Source: Sphaeroforma sirkka (lineage: Eukaryota; Opisthokonta; Ichthyosporea; Ichthyophonida). Taken from it: 64,000 nt of DNA. The notes beneath the pieces were generated by a model. The model saw only the letters and a list, made by a program, of their open reading frames with translations, was not told where the DNA came from and searched no databases. Below are positions 34,901 through 64,000 of this stretch, one piece after another. How positions within the stretch are numbered: the first letter of the stretch is position 1; each line of letters opens with the position of its first letter. Both the position numbers and the translations under genes were made by a program. The stretch is from the NCBI GenBank assembly GCA_001586965.3, contig LUCW03000074.1, positions 18,501 to 82,500 of the forward strand. Reading direction: 5' to 3'.

Positions 34901-35076
34901 GGTTGAAGTTTGTATAGTCAATTGCGACATGACAATATCCTGCAAAACAAATCTGTATCCTACTACATTACAATTACTTCCAGCAGAGTTATCGGCAAAT
35001 GTCCTGGACATCTTATGTCTATACTCCAGCGAAAAATTGAAACATAATTTTGCATCGAATTCTCCTCGGTAGGCAT
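31946..35076. other. Long stretch without recognisable genes
   Basis: Only short frames (about 60-110 codons) with no known domain, no consistent splice pattern and no repeats matching the rest of the window. It includes the 3' flank of the integrin-like gene. I see nothing supportable in it. Confidence 0.5.
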
Positions 35077-52864
<17,788 letters not shown>

Positions 52865-54585
52865 ATTGAATGTATCTGAACTCGATGACGCTTTTACTAC
52901 AATTCACTACTGTGTTAGATTAGCTCAAACAACCTAGTCGCTGATTACAAATCGGTCAACAAGACTATTGGGGTGTAGTAATATATACTAGGAAAGCAAA
53001 ACTAGAGGAAAGGATCCTTCAGCTGGATTAGGTATAGAGGAAAATGAACAAGCATAAGGTGGGTGGCATAATTCGTGTAAAATCCTCCAGATACTACGAC
53101 ACCGGCTTCTACTACAAAGCATTTTGTAATACAACCTCTTTAGTCTATACCATGAACTATTTACAATCTACAATGCATAGCATATCGATAATCGACAGTT
53201 CATTCTACTCTGAACCGTTATTTACGGTTGCATGGTATAAATTTTATTTTTCATCCCAGTTTGCGATTGTTTTATACCGCCAAAATATCAGGATTAACCC
53301 TGTCCGGAATTCTTCACCCAAAAATATGTCTAAATTTTGAATTGGTATGAAACTCGATTTTTTTAAGTCACAACTACGGATCGAGCTCTACTATTTTTTT
53401 TAGGATTTGCTCTCGCAATCGGGTCATCTCGTCAAATCCATCTAAGAATGGGGTTTCCGTCCAAATTCTATGCGATTCAAAATATTGAGAACCGCTATGC
53501 ACAGAAATTTGCGCTATCATTAAGCATCTATTGGCTGGATACACCAAGAAGTGTAATTATGGCACCCTCAGACCCCTGAGACCTCGGTCCCCCCGTTTAT
53601 GCAAATTTGTTTTTGGGTTTTCTATAAAAAAAGCTAAGAAAAAGTTATCGGTTGTTATGGCGTGTTCGCGTGTGGAGCGTGGAGTTGTGGACACCGGACA
53701 GTATTTACTGGTGAGTGGTGACTCGACCGCCTCTCTACTCTACTCTCCAGTAGTAGAGAGAGAGCGTCGCCTACTGAAAAAAAACACGGATCTGTAAGGC
53801 TGTATCACAGCATCAGCATGACTGTAAAAAGTAAATACATAGTAAATAAATAGCACTGCTCTTTGACAGGGTCCAGGACCCTAGTGGCCTACAAAATACA
53901 GGCTACAGCCCTACTTTGGGTATGTTTTAATTTCGAAATCAGTAATCGTGTAAAATTTTGCATTTTTTAGTAGAGCGAGTACAACTTTACAAGATGTATT
54001 GAAGCCACTGTGCCAATAGCGAGGAAGGAATGGTGGATCCCAACCATCGATTTCAACTTCGACGCATATGCGGTGTGTTGTTGCTTTTGTCGATTAGGAT
54101 GTCTTTTTACTTTCAAAATAGGTCTAAAGACCGAGAGGCTGGGACTGTGTATGTTCTCAAATAATTGACCAAGAAGGATCGAAATAATTGAAGTAAGCAG
54201 AATCTGGTATCCGGATGTAAAGTGTAGCATAGTATTGGCCAATTGTTTAGCAACCTACACTACTATACATGCCTATTAGGCACGCCGAACACAATTCGAT
54301 CAAAAGCAGATTAAAAGCAGATTGTTGTTTAAATGTGGATACTTCCCCAAGAGAGAACCATCTTCCATTTGAATGAAAAAAGGGATCGTTAACTCAGGAA
54401 AATAGTGCTCATTGCTGTGAATAAACACTGAAGAAGTATTCGGATTGTCGCCCGTGGAGAGGTTACTAAATATGGGCAGTTTTGGCATTGATCTGGGCCT
54501 GCAAGCTGGCTTTGAATAGGATGGTGATGCCGCTACTATCTGGATGTGTCGAGGCGATTAGCAGCGCTTGAATGCCACAAGAGCC
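52865..54585. other. Intergenic region between the integrin-like and LRR genes
   Basis: Both neighbours are transcribed leftward, so this should hold the LRR gene's 3' end and the integrin-like gene's promoter. Frames at 53531-53797 (plus) and 54242-53967 (minus) have no recognisable domain. The palindrome GGGTCCAGGACCC is at about 53869-53881. No clear promoter motif can be defended. Confidence 0.4.
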
Positions 54586-57500
54586 TCAGTCTAAAACATC
54601 ATGTAGATTGGCCTGTTGGAAACAAAGTAAATTATCATATATAAATAGTCAAGCAAATCTTACGACCTCAACAAATGATTTGTAATACCGCAGAATTGTG
54701 TAAGTCACAATTAGTTTCCAACAAGTACGTTTGTAGAAACGCACAATATAGCAAATATAGCAAAATTTAGAAACAGCGGAGCATCGATGCACTTCGTGAC
54801 AAAAACAGCATGTAAAGTGAATCAGCTTACACTGCCGCGGAAGCCGTTGGGTTTTATATTTAAGTACTGAGCACGGAGTTCCTTTCGGATGTTGCATCCC
54901 TCCAGGTTTATCGTGCAGATATTCAGCGCTTTTCCGGCCAGGTACTGTACACCCACTTCTGATACATGCTATCGACATATGTTCGAAATAGAAACCACGA
55001 TATTATTTCCAAACTTAGAAAGAATCCGCCTGATAAAATAAGAACAATTACGGTAAAGGGTGCTCGGACCCTATCAATATAAACACTACTGCAGCTAGAT
55101 ACCATCCGGCGGCAATCGAATGCGCAGCAACATGAAATAGTGCGGGAATACGGACAGACTTACCGTATACGACAGGTCAATCGATGACAATGTGTGACTA
55201 ATAGCAATGTTTTTTAATCCTCGGTCGGTGAGCCTGAGGCACAGCCTGACACTCAGGACTTGCAAGGCTGGGAACTTCCCTAGTATTGTCATAGTCTCGT
55301 CTGTAACCTGCACCGTTGTGTATGTGGTAGACTAACTCTCATTGGTGTGCAATTCCACGTCAGCACTTCGAGAATTTTCTGATCGCGACTGGCATCAAGA
55401 ACGTGAACAAGTACTTAGACTTGCCGTAGAGTGCGATACTGCATTCAACACGGCTGAAGAAAAATCCGACCCCTGGTGGCATGGAATACACACAGTAGGG
55501 ATGACATAATTCAATAGAAACAGTAGAAGTAAAATATAAGTGAGACTATAGGACACTAGTAAGGCAACAATAGCATGCTTACAAAAAGCCCCGATTCCAG
55601 GTGGAGAGATTTTAAGCATGGCAAAGTGGACAGGGTCTCAAGCTCGTCAGGCATGAAGCAAAGTCCCGACAGGTCCAGATGCTGTAGCAATGGGACATTT
55701 TCTCGAGACAAGGCTCGAACTGCTACACCGATGATTGTGCTCCAGCGGAGATCCAGACTAGTAAGACCCCGGCCAAACAACGGCAGGTATTCCGCAAGTA
55801 GGTGGTCTGTAAACTGTGGCGATTAGAGATCGATATGGTGAGGAGATGTGCTTCAATCCGACACATTAGAAGTCACCGACTGAGTTCTCGGTGGCGAATA
55901 TTAAGCTATCCATAACACAAATGGGCCGTGATTGAATGTGGCGTGGTTCATCGTGCTGATGCGTATGGTATACTACCACCACAACACTGATTTATACATT
56001 CAAAGTTGTAAAACTAAAAATGTGTTAAAATATCCCATTAAATCGAAAGAATTGTAAACGAATTAAGATATCAAGGATTTCCGACATTACATGGGTATGC
56101 ACATAAAGGAAACCGGCCAACTATAAAACTTGCTTGTGCAGGAGTACTATACGAACTCACTAAAGTCTCAAGTGCGACTATACATAACAGCTACACAGCA
56201 GTTGTTATCTATTTTAGTTCCAGATCGATCTTAGCATACCTCCCGAAAGTATATCTAATTTAGATACAAGTAGGGTGTAGCCAGGCAATTCAGCTAATTT
56301 GTATCGAACGAGCATCAGTCACAACTATTGCACAATAACGTACACGTGCGCATATGATTGGAATATCAATCCCTGTGCGTCTGCATTGCTATGGAAACCA
56401 CTAGCGACATATGCACACTTTCACTGGGAACAGAAGCGCCAGAGAATGAGAACCGAAGTGCGCGAAATGCTGACCTTTGAATGGGTCAGTCCGAAGCATT
56501 GTAAATTCGGTACTCGAGCCACAGCTTCTAAATCACTCGGCATCAAATAGATGCACTCCACTGACACTTGACAGCGAGATGTTACACTGGCGTGGGTCGG
56601 GGTCATGTACGCATCTGTACGTTGCTGCATCCAGCTATCTTCACCCGCATCCCAGGCCGTCTGCCTCTGCGCATTAAGAACATGTGATGGATGTGCACGT
56701 ACACAGCCAGATATATCCTTAGGCGCAGTTGATAGTCCGAGCAGAGATCGGATATTGTTCGCCAGTGTGGGCGCCACCGGCGTGGTTAGACGGAATTTGA
56801 ACTGTCGGAGTGACCGCAACGGCCTGATCTTAGCACAGGCTGGTTTGCAGGCACAGCTACAACCGCACGCCCTTGTTTGACACAAAATCTCACGTGGCGT
56901 TGTGCGATTATCGGCTGGAGAGGGAAATATCCTCGAAACGGTGGCCTTAGTTTTGTCTACACTTGTATCGGGGCGTATGCTGGGGCTGTTAGGTCGCCGT
57001 GAAGTGTCGCGATGTGAACTTAGTTCCGAATTTTCCACTGCAGATGTGTCCTCATTTGGTTCGGTCGGTAATGCAGGACATACCTGTTCGGTGCACACGG
57101 CATTCGATCCCCAATCCGAATTCACGTAGTCAATCGTTAAAGTCTCGAGTTGGGTCATTTGGTGTGTGATGGCACTTAGACTCGCTGTGCTCAGAGTCTG
57201 CGTTGTAACGAAGCGCAAATGAATGACTAATTGTTTAACACGAACTCAGAAGCAATGATATGCAAGTAACCGCAAGCATTTTAGCCCACTTAGCACTTCG
57301 AACTAGTATTCTCATGGCACGAATCTGAACGACTACGTAGACAATAAATAACGAAATGGACAATGCCAGAACAGCCAGACGCCGTTTAAGCACACATTGA
57401 ATATAGATAGCCATCGAGATCATCCACACAACATTGCCTGTAAAAAATTTACATACGAATACAGAAGAATCTTGCATCCAATAATAGCAGAGATGACCTC

Positions 57501-59395
57501 GAACATACCCGTTTCCGGCTATAGCGCGTAATTCGCCATGCTATCCGTAGATAATGCAAGAAAGCCACATTTACCACACTAGGCGAACCATCGTTTGGCC
57601 AGTGCACTACTATAGCAGATAATATACACTAAGTAATACGTGACTGGGTTTAACGTCCGCGTGCAGCTTACCTGATGTGGTGTGCAACCGGTGAGTGAGA
57701 AATGTCTGAGTGACGTGTAGCTAGCCGCAGCAGCCGCCAAGCGCATCACCGTATCGCTCGAGGCCTGCGAACCCCACAGCGGCACAACTGTGCACTTGTG
57801 TATTACTCCACACATTCTCTTACACCCGCACATGTCCACACATGTCCCACATGTGTGCGTAGTATAGCAGAGTTGGCGCATGTGTATGCTGGGGAGGGCC
57901 TCGGTTGTTTCACGTGCTTGGTCGATGGCTAGATGCAGCGACGTCAAGCCTAACCTGAAGCCAGAGTGCGCACCGAACGCCTCCTGTTATTTATTGTGGC
58001 ATATCCGCCATTGTGCGAGTAGGAACTTGAGGTTGAATATGTGGCAACTAACAAGAAAATAGAGTAGCCCAATAGGTTTGAAATACGAACATGTTATATA
58101 CATTCCGAGAACTCAGATGAGCTTCTTGCGCGATCAAAGTCGACATGACCGGGCGAATGCGATACTAGACTTCATGCTGAACAGAGAAGGAAGCTCGCCT
58201 CACGAGCGCTATATTGAAGTTATTAATTCTAGTGACATTTGGTCGTCATGTACAAATTTAGCGTTCACTCCAGCTGCATGCTTGCACGCAGGCGTATGTG
58301 CGTACTACTTGTTTTGGACTCATCCCTTGCCTCAAGCTCGCTTTGAGCGAACCACTGAAGTTTATTTATTACATATTGGATAACAATGGGCTTGAAGATC
58401 GGACGTATATATAGTATGTATTATGTATTTACATAGGCAGAACGTACGCGCACAGATACATCCATTTTCTGCAAGGTAATGGCGATATACTGGTAGAATA
58501 TCTATACAAATGAACTCGCACAATTCCACGATACACGCAAGTGTGGTCGGCACTGGTGATACGCCGAATTTAAAGTACAGCACATATGTTGAATACATCG
58601 CTGCAAAACCACTATCATAAATGATCTATGCATACCAAGTACTGACCAAGCACAGCCAATGGGCCCGATAGTGAGAGCTCCTTCAGGGTATTCAACATAC
58701 GCGGAAGGTAGTACAACGCCAGTCCATTCGCATCCCACTCGTACGCGTCTCCTGGATTGCCGCGATTGGTGTGTATAGCATGTTTTCTGCTTGTGCTCGG
58801 GTTATCGTATGCTGCTGATGAATGCCTGTGCCATTGCGCACAGTCAGTAGCTCGATCGCCTTCTAAACCGCGCCTACCACGTGGAGAGATATAGTGGTGT
58901 AGTGATAATTCGCTCCCAAGCCTCTGCGGGTGCACTGCGGTGGTCTCGGGTAGATAATATGTGAGTATATCAGAACTAATACGGTGCATTGGTTGAATTC
59001 GTATGAGATCGGGCTGCACATCAACACAATTCAAGAATAGGCCCAGAATGGGCGATGCAAGTGATTCACGTTCACTGAACAGATGGACTGTTTGCTGGTG
59101 TAGTGTATCAAAGTCACGTGCATATATACATGTACATCAACCCAGAACCACTGTCAACCGCATACTTACACGCACAGCAACTTGGGAAGTGCCTAGTGTG
59201 CAGCGTTTAATACACAAACCAAAAAATAACGATGCTCTAATAGAATCCACCGACAGAGTACAGTGGACCCACCAGAGGTACGGGGATGGTATATGCCCAT
59301 CTCCAAACTGCGCAATGCAGGCAGTATATGGCCCAGCACAACAAATCTGGCATCATTATCGAACCGCCGCACTCGCCATGAGGTGCAGGCGTCGG
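54586..59395 (-). CDS. Leucine-rich-repeat protein, FBXL/AMN1-like repeats, 5' end unresolved
   Basis: Eight exons join with matching phases: 59395-59273, 59087-58636, 57983-57672, 57197-56475, 55813-55583, 55307-55164, 54944-54831, 54612-54586 (stop at 54588-54586). That gives at least 708 residues. Repeats include LPRMLNTLKELSLSG, LGLTSLHLAIDQ, MTQLETLTIDY, GLTSLDLRWSTI, LLQHLDLSGLCFMPDELETL and LQVLSVRLCLRLTDRGLKNI; the last is typical of the cysteine-containing repeats of F-box/LRR proteins. No F-box is visible. A Cys-rich insert (CQTRACGCSCACKPACAK) interrupts the repeats in exon 57197-56475. The first listed exon starts in mid-codon, so at least one upstream exon exists. Such proteins usually act in protein-protein recognition; the partner is unknown. 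Confidence 0.7.
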
Positions 59396-60179
59396 CTACA
59401 ATAGCCGAAGCAGCATGGCCTGATCATCAAAAGTGGGTGAGGAAAATCAAAGGATGAACTATCTTTATGTTTACATGCATGTAGTTGTGGATACAGTATT
59501 GTAGCATGACCTGATCATAAGTGGGTGCGGCAAATCAGTGGATGAACGTACATGTAGTTGTGGATACAGTATTACGAACAGGCTTGACTTGGTAAACATG
59601 CAGGCGCGTACGTTGGGGCGCGATTTCTCACCCAAGTACCGCTATTGATGGCCTGATCATAAGTTGATGAGGCAGATCAATATATAAGCCATTGACATGT
59701 TTCTGTAGTTGTATATACGGTATTGTGGCCGGGCTAGAATTCTGCACACTCACTCGCGCTCGTTCAAGTTCATATCGCCACTCCGTCACTGCCATCGTAT
59801 TCACAAACCATGTACACACAACGCAAATATTGCAGGAGCTATCGAGTCAGATCACAAACTTCAACCCAAAGTCGCTACCTAAATGATCAAGGCTGACAGA
59901 AAATGCCAGTGAAAAAAAAAGCATATGCTTATCGATTCTGCGCTGGTAAGTGTATCCACGAGGCATTGTACCGCGCGCAAGAGGTGGGGTTGCTTACGGA
60001 TTCGTGCGTTCGCTGCAAAGACTTGCTGAACCAGGTTCACAGTGCATGAAACTAGTATACAGGACACTATGAGTGCAGCTTGAGAAGGGTCTCACATGTC
60101 TATCTATATTTATATATTTAAATAGATACCTACATACCACTGGTCATTCAGTACATAATGCTTTTTTGCAGTTTTTGAG
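59396..60179. other. Region upstream of the visible LRR exons, with short repeats
   Basis: Three spaced copies of a GGCCTGATCATAAGTGGGTGAGGCA-type motif occur at about 59417, 59507 and 59650. A possible exon lies on the minus strand at about 59793-59752 (MAVTEWRYELERAR followed by GTGAGT), which could start the LRR gene. Its phase does not match the next exon, so it is not joined. Confidence 0.4.
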
Positions 60180-60212
60180 CACATACATATATATATATTC
60201 ATATATACATAT

Positions 60213-60311
<99 letters not shown>

Positions 60312-60333
60312 TATATATATATACATATATGGG

Positions 60334-60382
<49 letters not shown>

Positions 60383-61635
60383 CATATATATAATAATAAT
60401 AATACATATACATGCGTACATACGTACATACGTGCACATCAATGCGCACACACGCGTACACGCACGTCAACCATGTATCATCAACAATCATCAACACACG
60501 TAATAATATATAATAACCATATTATTGGCCAATATTACAATAATAATACATAATAATAATTTATAATAATAATAATATTATTATATTATATAATATTATT
60601 ATTATTATATATATATATTATTATTATAATAATATTAACAACAATAATATGTGTTATATAATATTACCAATGCATACATATGCCAGTATATAATATTGGT
60701 ATGCATATATGCACAGTATATTATTGGTTATAATAATCATACATATCATAATATGTTAATCCATAATATCCATATCCAGCATAATAATATATGTATGGAT
60801 ATTAATGATCATGTTATAATAACGTACATGTACGTACGTATGTACGTGCGTATGTCATACGGCGCATCAATATGTACATTGCCATATTATGTAATATATG
60901 TATAATAATTATAACATGCATACATATTATAGCCATCCTATGTATACATATTATATAATAATTGCCATATACATAATATCAATATATCACGTGGCTACAA
61001 TAATACATACGCATGTTGCGCATACACATATGCACACAAATATTACATACATATAAACATATGTTTATGGATGTGCAGATATACAGAACATATCATGAAT
61101 AATATAACACACATTACGTACGTACGTACGTGCACGTACGTGCGTGCGTATGCATTAATACAGTAATGCAGCATAATAATATAATATAATATTATATATT
61201 GTTAATATATATACATAATATATATGCATATACATAATAATACACATACATGCACATCAATGCATTGCATCAACGCACGCAACGCGCGTGCGCACAATAC
61301 ATACATCATCATCATCATCATCCATATATATTGCATATGCGTGCATATGTAATCGTATATGCGTAATACATCATACGTATTTGCATTTTACATGTATATA
61401 CATAATATATGCATATATTATATATATATACATACATATAATAATATAATAATATATATTAATGTCAATATACATAATATATAATAATAATGCGCATGCA
61501 TGCGCACATTGCGCACGCGCACGCATGTAACAATATGTCATCATCATGATCATATATCATCATCAATAATGTTATATATATAATATATATATATGTTGAT
61601 ATATATATAGTAATATCATAATATGCAATATATGT

Positions 61636-61696
<61 letters not shown>

Positions 61697-61935
61697 TATA
61701 TATATATATACATAATACTATACACACACGCAATACGCACGCATGCACGCACACACGCACATCACATACATATATATATATATGGACATGTACGTACATA
61801 CATATATACATACATAAAGACATACATTTATTCATTCATTCATACATACCTACGTACGTTATGTTATACATACGTACGTACGTACATACATACATACATA
61901 CATACATACATACATACATCATACATACATACACA

Positions 61936-62019
<84 letters not shown>

Positions 62020-62030
62020 CTTTGATATGC
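60180..62030. repeat. TA/CA simple-repeat block
   Basis: Nearly continuous simple sequence: TA tracts (60190-60380, 61640-61695), TAA/ATT trinucleotides (60530-60640), TACG/TACA tetranucleotides (61790-61930) and a CA tract (61930-62003). No gene is visible. Confidence 0.95.
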
Positions 62031-62149
62031 AATATCGTTTAGTTGGGGTTTCATTATCCACAATTAATCACATTTAGACTTACACGTAGATCGAAATTGG
62101 AGTACATCTTTCTGTTTTAAATGTACCAGAACTAACTGGAGACATTCCA

Positions 62150-62338
62150 GTGGCAAGTCTAAGACTGAATGAAGCGTCCTCGCTTTGTCACACTCGATCT
62201 GGTTATCATCGCTGCATAGGTTGCAAACGGGGTACGTTCAACAGGTTTCATCTGATTGAAAACTTCTCAGCAACAATTGCAGTCAGTGACAACGACTGTA
62301 CTGCGCACACCTTACAGAAGAAGGAATGTGTGATCTGA
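62150..62338 (+). other. Possible exon, unassigned
   Basis: Short plus-strand frame preceded by an acceptor-like CATTCCAG at about 62143-62150. It could be spliced at TGCAAACGG/GTACGT. No known domain. Weak support. Confidence 0.25.
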
Positions 62339-62674
62339 TTTTCAAAACATAACACACAACACGCTACACCGTGAGAAACAAATATAAGTATACAAATGTG
62401 GTAACGTTTGCGTTGCTTTACTATACTGCCTTAGGCGTGTACACACTTATATTTCGATGGACATTATAAAGTTTGACAAACCCCAGGGATCTGATTGATA
62501 TATGCATATACTTACTGTCTTAGTGTGTACACAGCATAATTGTGTGCACAGCTTGTGGATTTAATATTGTATGATGGTATCGAAAGCTTATGGGTAACCA
62601 ATGTAGTTGATGGTGTCTGCGCATTTCCGGGCTTTTCATAAGCATGTATACATAATATGCGTTTATTATTTCAG

Positions 62675-62869
62675 GGTGTAATCTATAAAACAGGTAGTCA
62701 GCAGATTGCTTGGCGTCTGCTGAGTGATTGCCTGCGTCCCTCAGGCGAGTCTCAAGAATACGACAGGCACCACGGTCTAGACCACAACTTAAACGATTGT
62801 AAACAGTTGGACAATCGCGTGCAATTGGTCAAGTCTACTCGTGAGCATGCCATCCTATTGCTTGCGTAA
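62675..62869 (+). other. Possible terminal exon, unassigned
   Basis: Open plus-strand frame following a good acceptor (TTATTTCAG at about 62666-62674). It encodes about 65 residues from GVIYKTGSQQIAWRLL to EHAILLLA and stops at TAA (62867-62869). No family recognised. The acceptor and composition make an exon plausible, but no upstream exon is established. Confidence 0.35.
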
Positions 62870-63830
62870 ACCACTCTTAGAAATTGAGTCACGTATGTAT
62901 TTATATACAGCGGTTTGGGTAAAAAAAAATCATATTCAGCAAGGGATCAAACTAAATTAGGGTTCATTGTACCAATTGTTGATTGTTGAATTGTACCAAT
63001 GTTAGTCTATATTGTTCAACACGCTAGTAATTACATATCACGTGATCGGCTCGCGCATCATGCTACCCGCCGTTTTATTCGCTGTACCTGCTTGTGTTGT
63101 CGTCGAAGAACGGCAGTCGCAGCAGCCATCGGAACATCATAAGTATATCATTATGCATATGCTGTGATATTGAGATGAAAACTTTACTACTACATACAGT
63201 TTTTTTAGTACTCGTAAATACACACAATTCCGGCCATAGCCTCCTAAAAATTCAACAATCTGACATAGCTAAATCAAACAAATTTGAGCACTTTTTTTTT
63301 GGCGCTATCGTCTGTCGTAAATATATGCTCTTTTTTACGCGAGTATTCTATTTCTGTTTATTTAAGTAGCCTACTGAAAAAACTTTACCATGACCCTCTG
63401 GGCTTGTCTCTCAGAAATGATTTTCTCTCTTGACTCTAGCCTCTACTCAGGGAGAATCCATTTTTCATCCAGCGACAATTTCTAGTAGAGATGGCCATGT
63501 ACGTAGAGTGATCATAGGAACTATGTCTATGTGTTTGTATCTCCCAGACTATTACAGAAGTATCCATATTTAACAGAGACAGCTGCAAAATGGGAACTTG
63601 GGATACGTCGTCAAAAGTTGAGGAAACAATAACACTTTGAAATCCGCTCAAAAGACTGTAGATGCGCAATATTACGAACACTTTATGAAGGTACAGAATG
63701 ATACTTGCTATTTAAAATATATGTAGTAGGAGGATTCCAACTCTTATTACAAAGATTTTTAATTCTAATGCGTTTGTTTTTAATAATTTTTGTTTATAGC
63801 TGCATTCATAGGAGCCGAGATTATTTTGAT
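62870..63830. other. AT-rich region without recognised features
   Basis: Short frames only, T-runs and no clear repeats. It contains the 3' flank of the gene at the right edge. Confidence 0.4.
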
Positions 63831-64000
63831 TTAAGAAATAACGGTTAAAAAAGCCTTCTTCTCAGTGTGTTCGACGTTTCCTGGGCCCTTGGCGCGGGTG
63901 AGCTCATATCTGACCTCGTTCTTTTTGGCGTCAACTGAGTGCACCTTGAACTCTCGCGTCAAAACCACGTGCCCGTCCTCAATTTTCTCGGAGAAAGTTC
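63831..64000 (-). CDS. Last exon of a gene cut by the window edge
   Basis: Minus-strand frame open from the window edge (first full codon at 63998) to TAA at 63833-63831, 55 residues. It is charged and GC-richer than its surroundings (TFSEKIEDGHVVLTREFK, then NEVRYELTRAKGPGNVEHTE). The base composition contrast with the AT-rich flank and the clean frame support coding. No family recognised. Confidence 0.6.
   Translation of the reverse strand, partial: TFSEKIEDGHVVLTREFKVHSVDAKKNEVRYELTRAKGPGNVEHTEKKAFLTVIS

Noticed and set aside
53531-53797. Plus-strand 88-codon frame
   Set aside because: No homologue recognised and no supporting signals; kept only as intergenic sequence.
53967-54242. Minus-strand 91-codon frame between the two host genes
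   Set aside because: No domain, no splice support and no composition contrast; lies in the expected intergenic region.
55395-55619. Minus-strand frame with a hydrophobic stretch next to an LRR exon
   Set aside because: It overlaps the end of exon 55813-55583 in another frame and continues into the intron; T-rich intron translation.
57235-57477. Minus-strand frame with two membrane-like segments inside the LRR gene
   Set aside because: An acceptor-like TTTTTTACAG precedes it, but its phase does not fit between the flanking phase-0 exons, and AT-rich introns here often translate as hydrophobic runs.

Overview
This is an intron-rich eukaryotic window from a repeat-laden genome. The right half holds spliced genes with GTATGT/GTAAGT donors and short exons. 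The left half is a pile-up of LTR retrotransposons. The main host gene encodes an integrin-alpha-like receptor: signal peptide, FG-GAP beta-propeller with DxNxDG calcium loops, very long stalk, one membrane span and an FFxR-type tail. An integrin alpha chain together with active-looking chromoviruses, many introns and long TA/CA microsatellites suggests a unicellular holozoan, perhaps an ichthyosporean. That assignment is inference; no marker in the window fixes the species.

Layout. Positions 1-23142 are nested or rearranged Ty3/gypsy-type chromovirus copies. They comprise an old copy (about 354-3662), a B-family copy (leader, gag, pol, 3' repeats and LTR, about 3843-11692), an integrase-chromodomain tail (11693-13581), an inverted B-type LTR, leader and gag (13582-16910, minus strand), a nearly complete pol (16982-20750) with its 3' LTR, and another integrase-chromodomain tail (21362-23142). 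Three LTR types are present (about 180, 247 and 201 bp). All share a TACTACA-like right end. Positions 23143-30763 hold two broken minus-strand Copia-type elements, separated by a chromovirus RNase H fragment and a piece of LTR. Positions 30764-35076 are degenerate and show no convincing host gene.

Positions 35077-52864 (minus strand) are the integrin-alpha-like gene. I could thread 34 exons with consistent phases, giving about 1,822 residues. Its introns carry a (CA)n/(TA)n block, a 28-bp minisatellite built from a copy of the gene's own 5' splice site, and a TA-rich first intron of about 2.6 kb. Upstream in the same orientation is a leucine-rich-repeat gene (54586 to at least 59395, 5' end unresolved). 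Then comes about 1.9 kb of simple repeats (60180-62020), a poorly supported exon on the plus strand, and the last exon of another minus-strand gene cut by the window edge (63831-64000).

The observations most worth following are a phage-Dam-like methyltransferase domain between RNase H and integrase in the chromovirus Pol, the integrin-alpha-like gene with its divergent GFFKR-like tail, and the splice-donor minisatellite inside that gene. All retroelement copies carry stops or frameshifts and are annotated as they stand.
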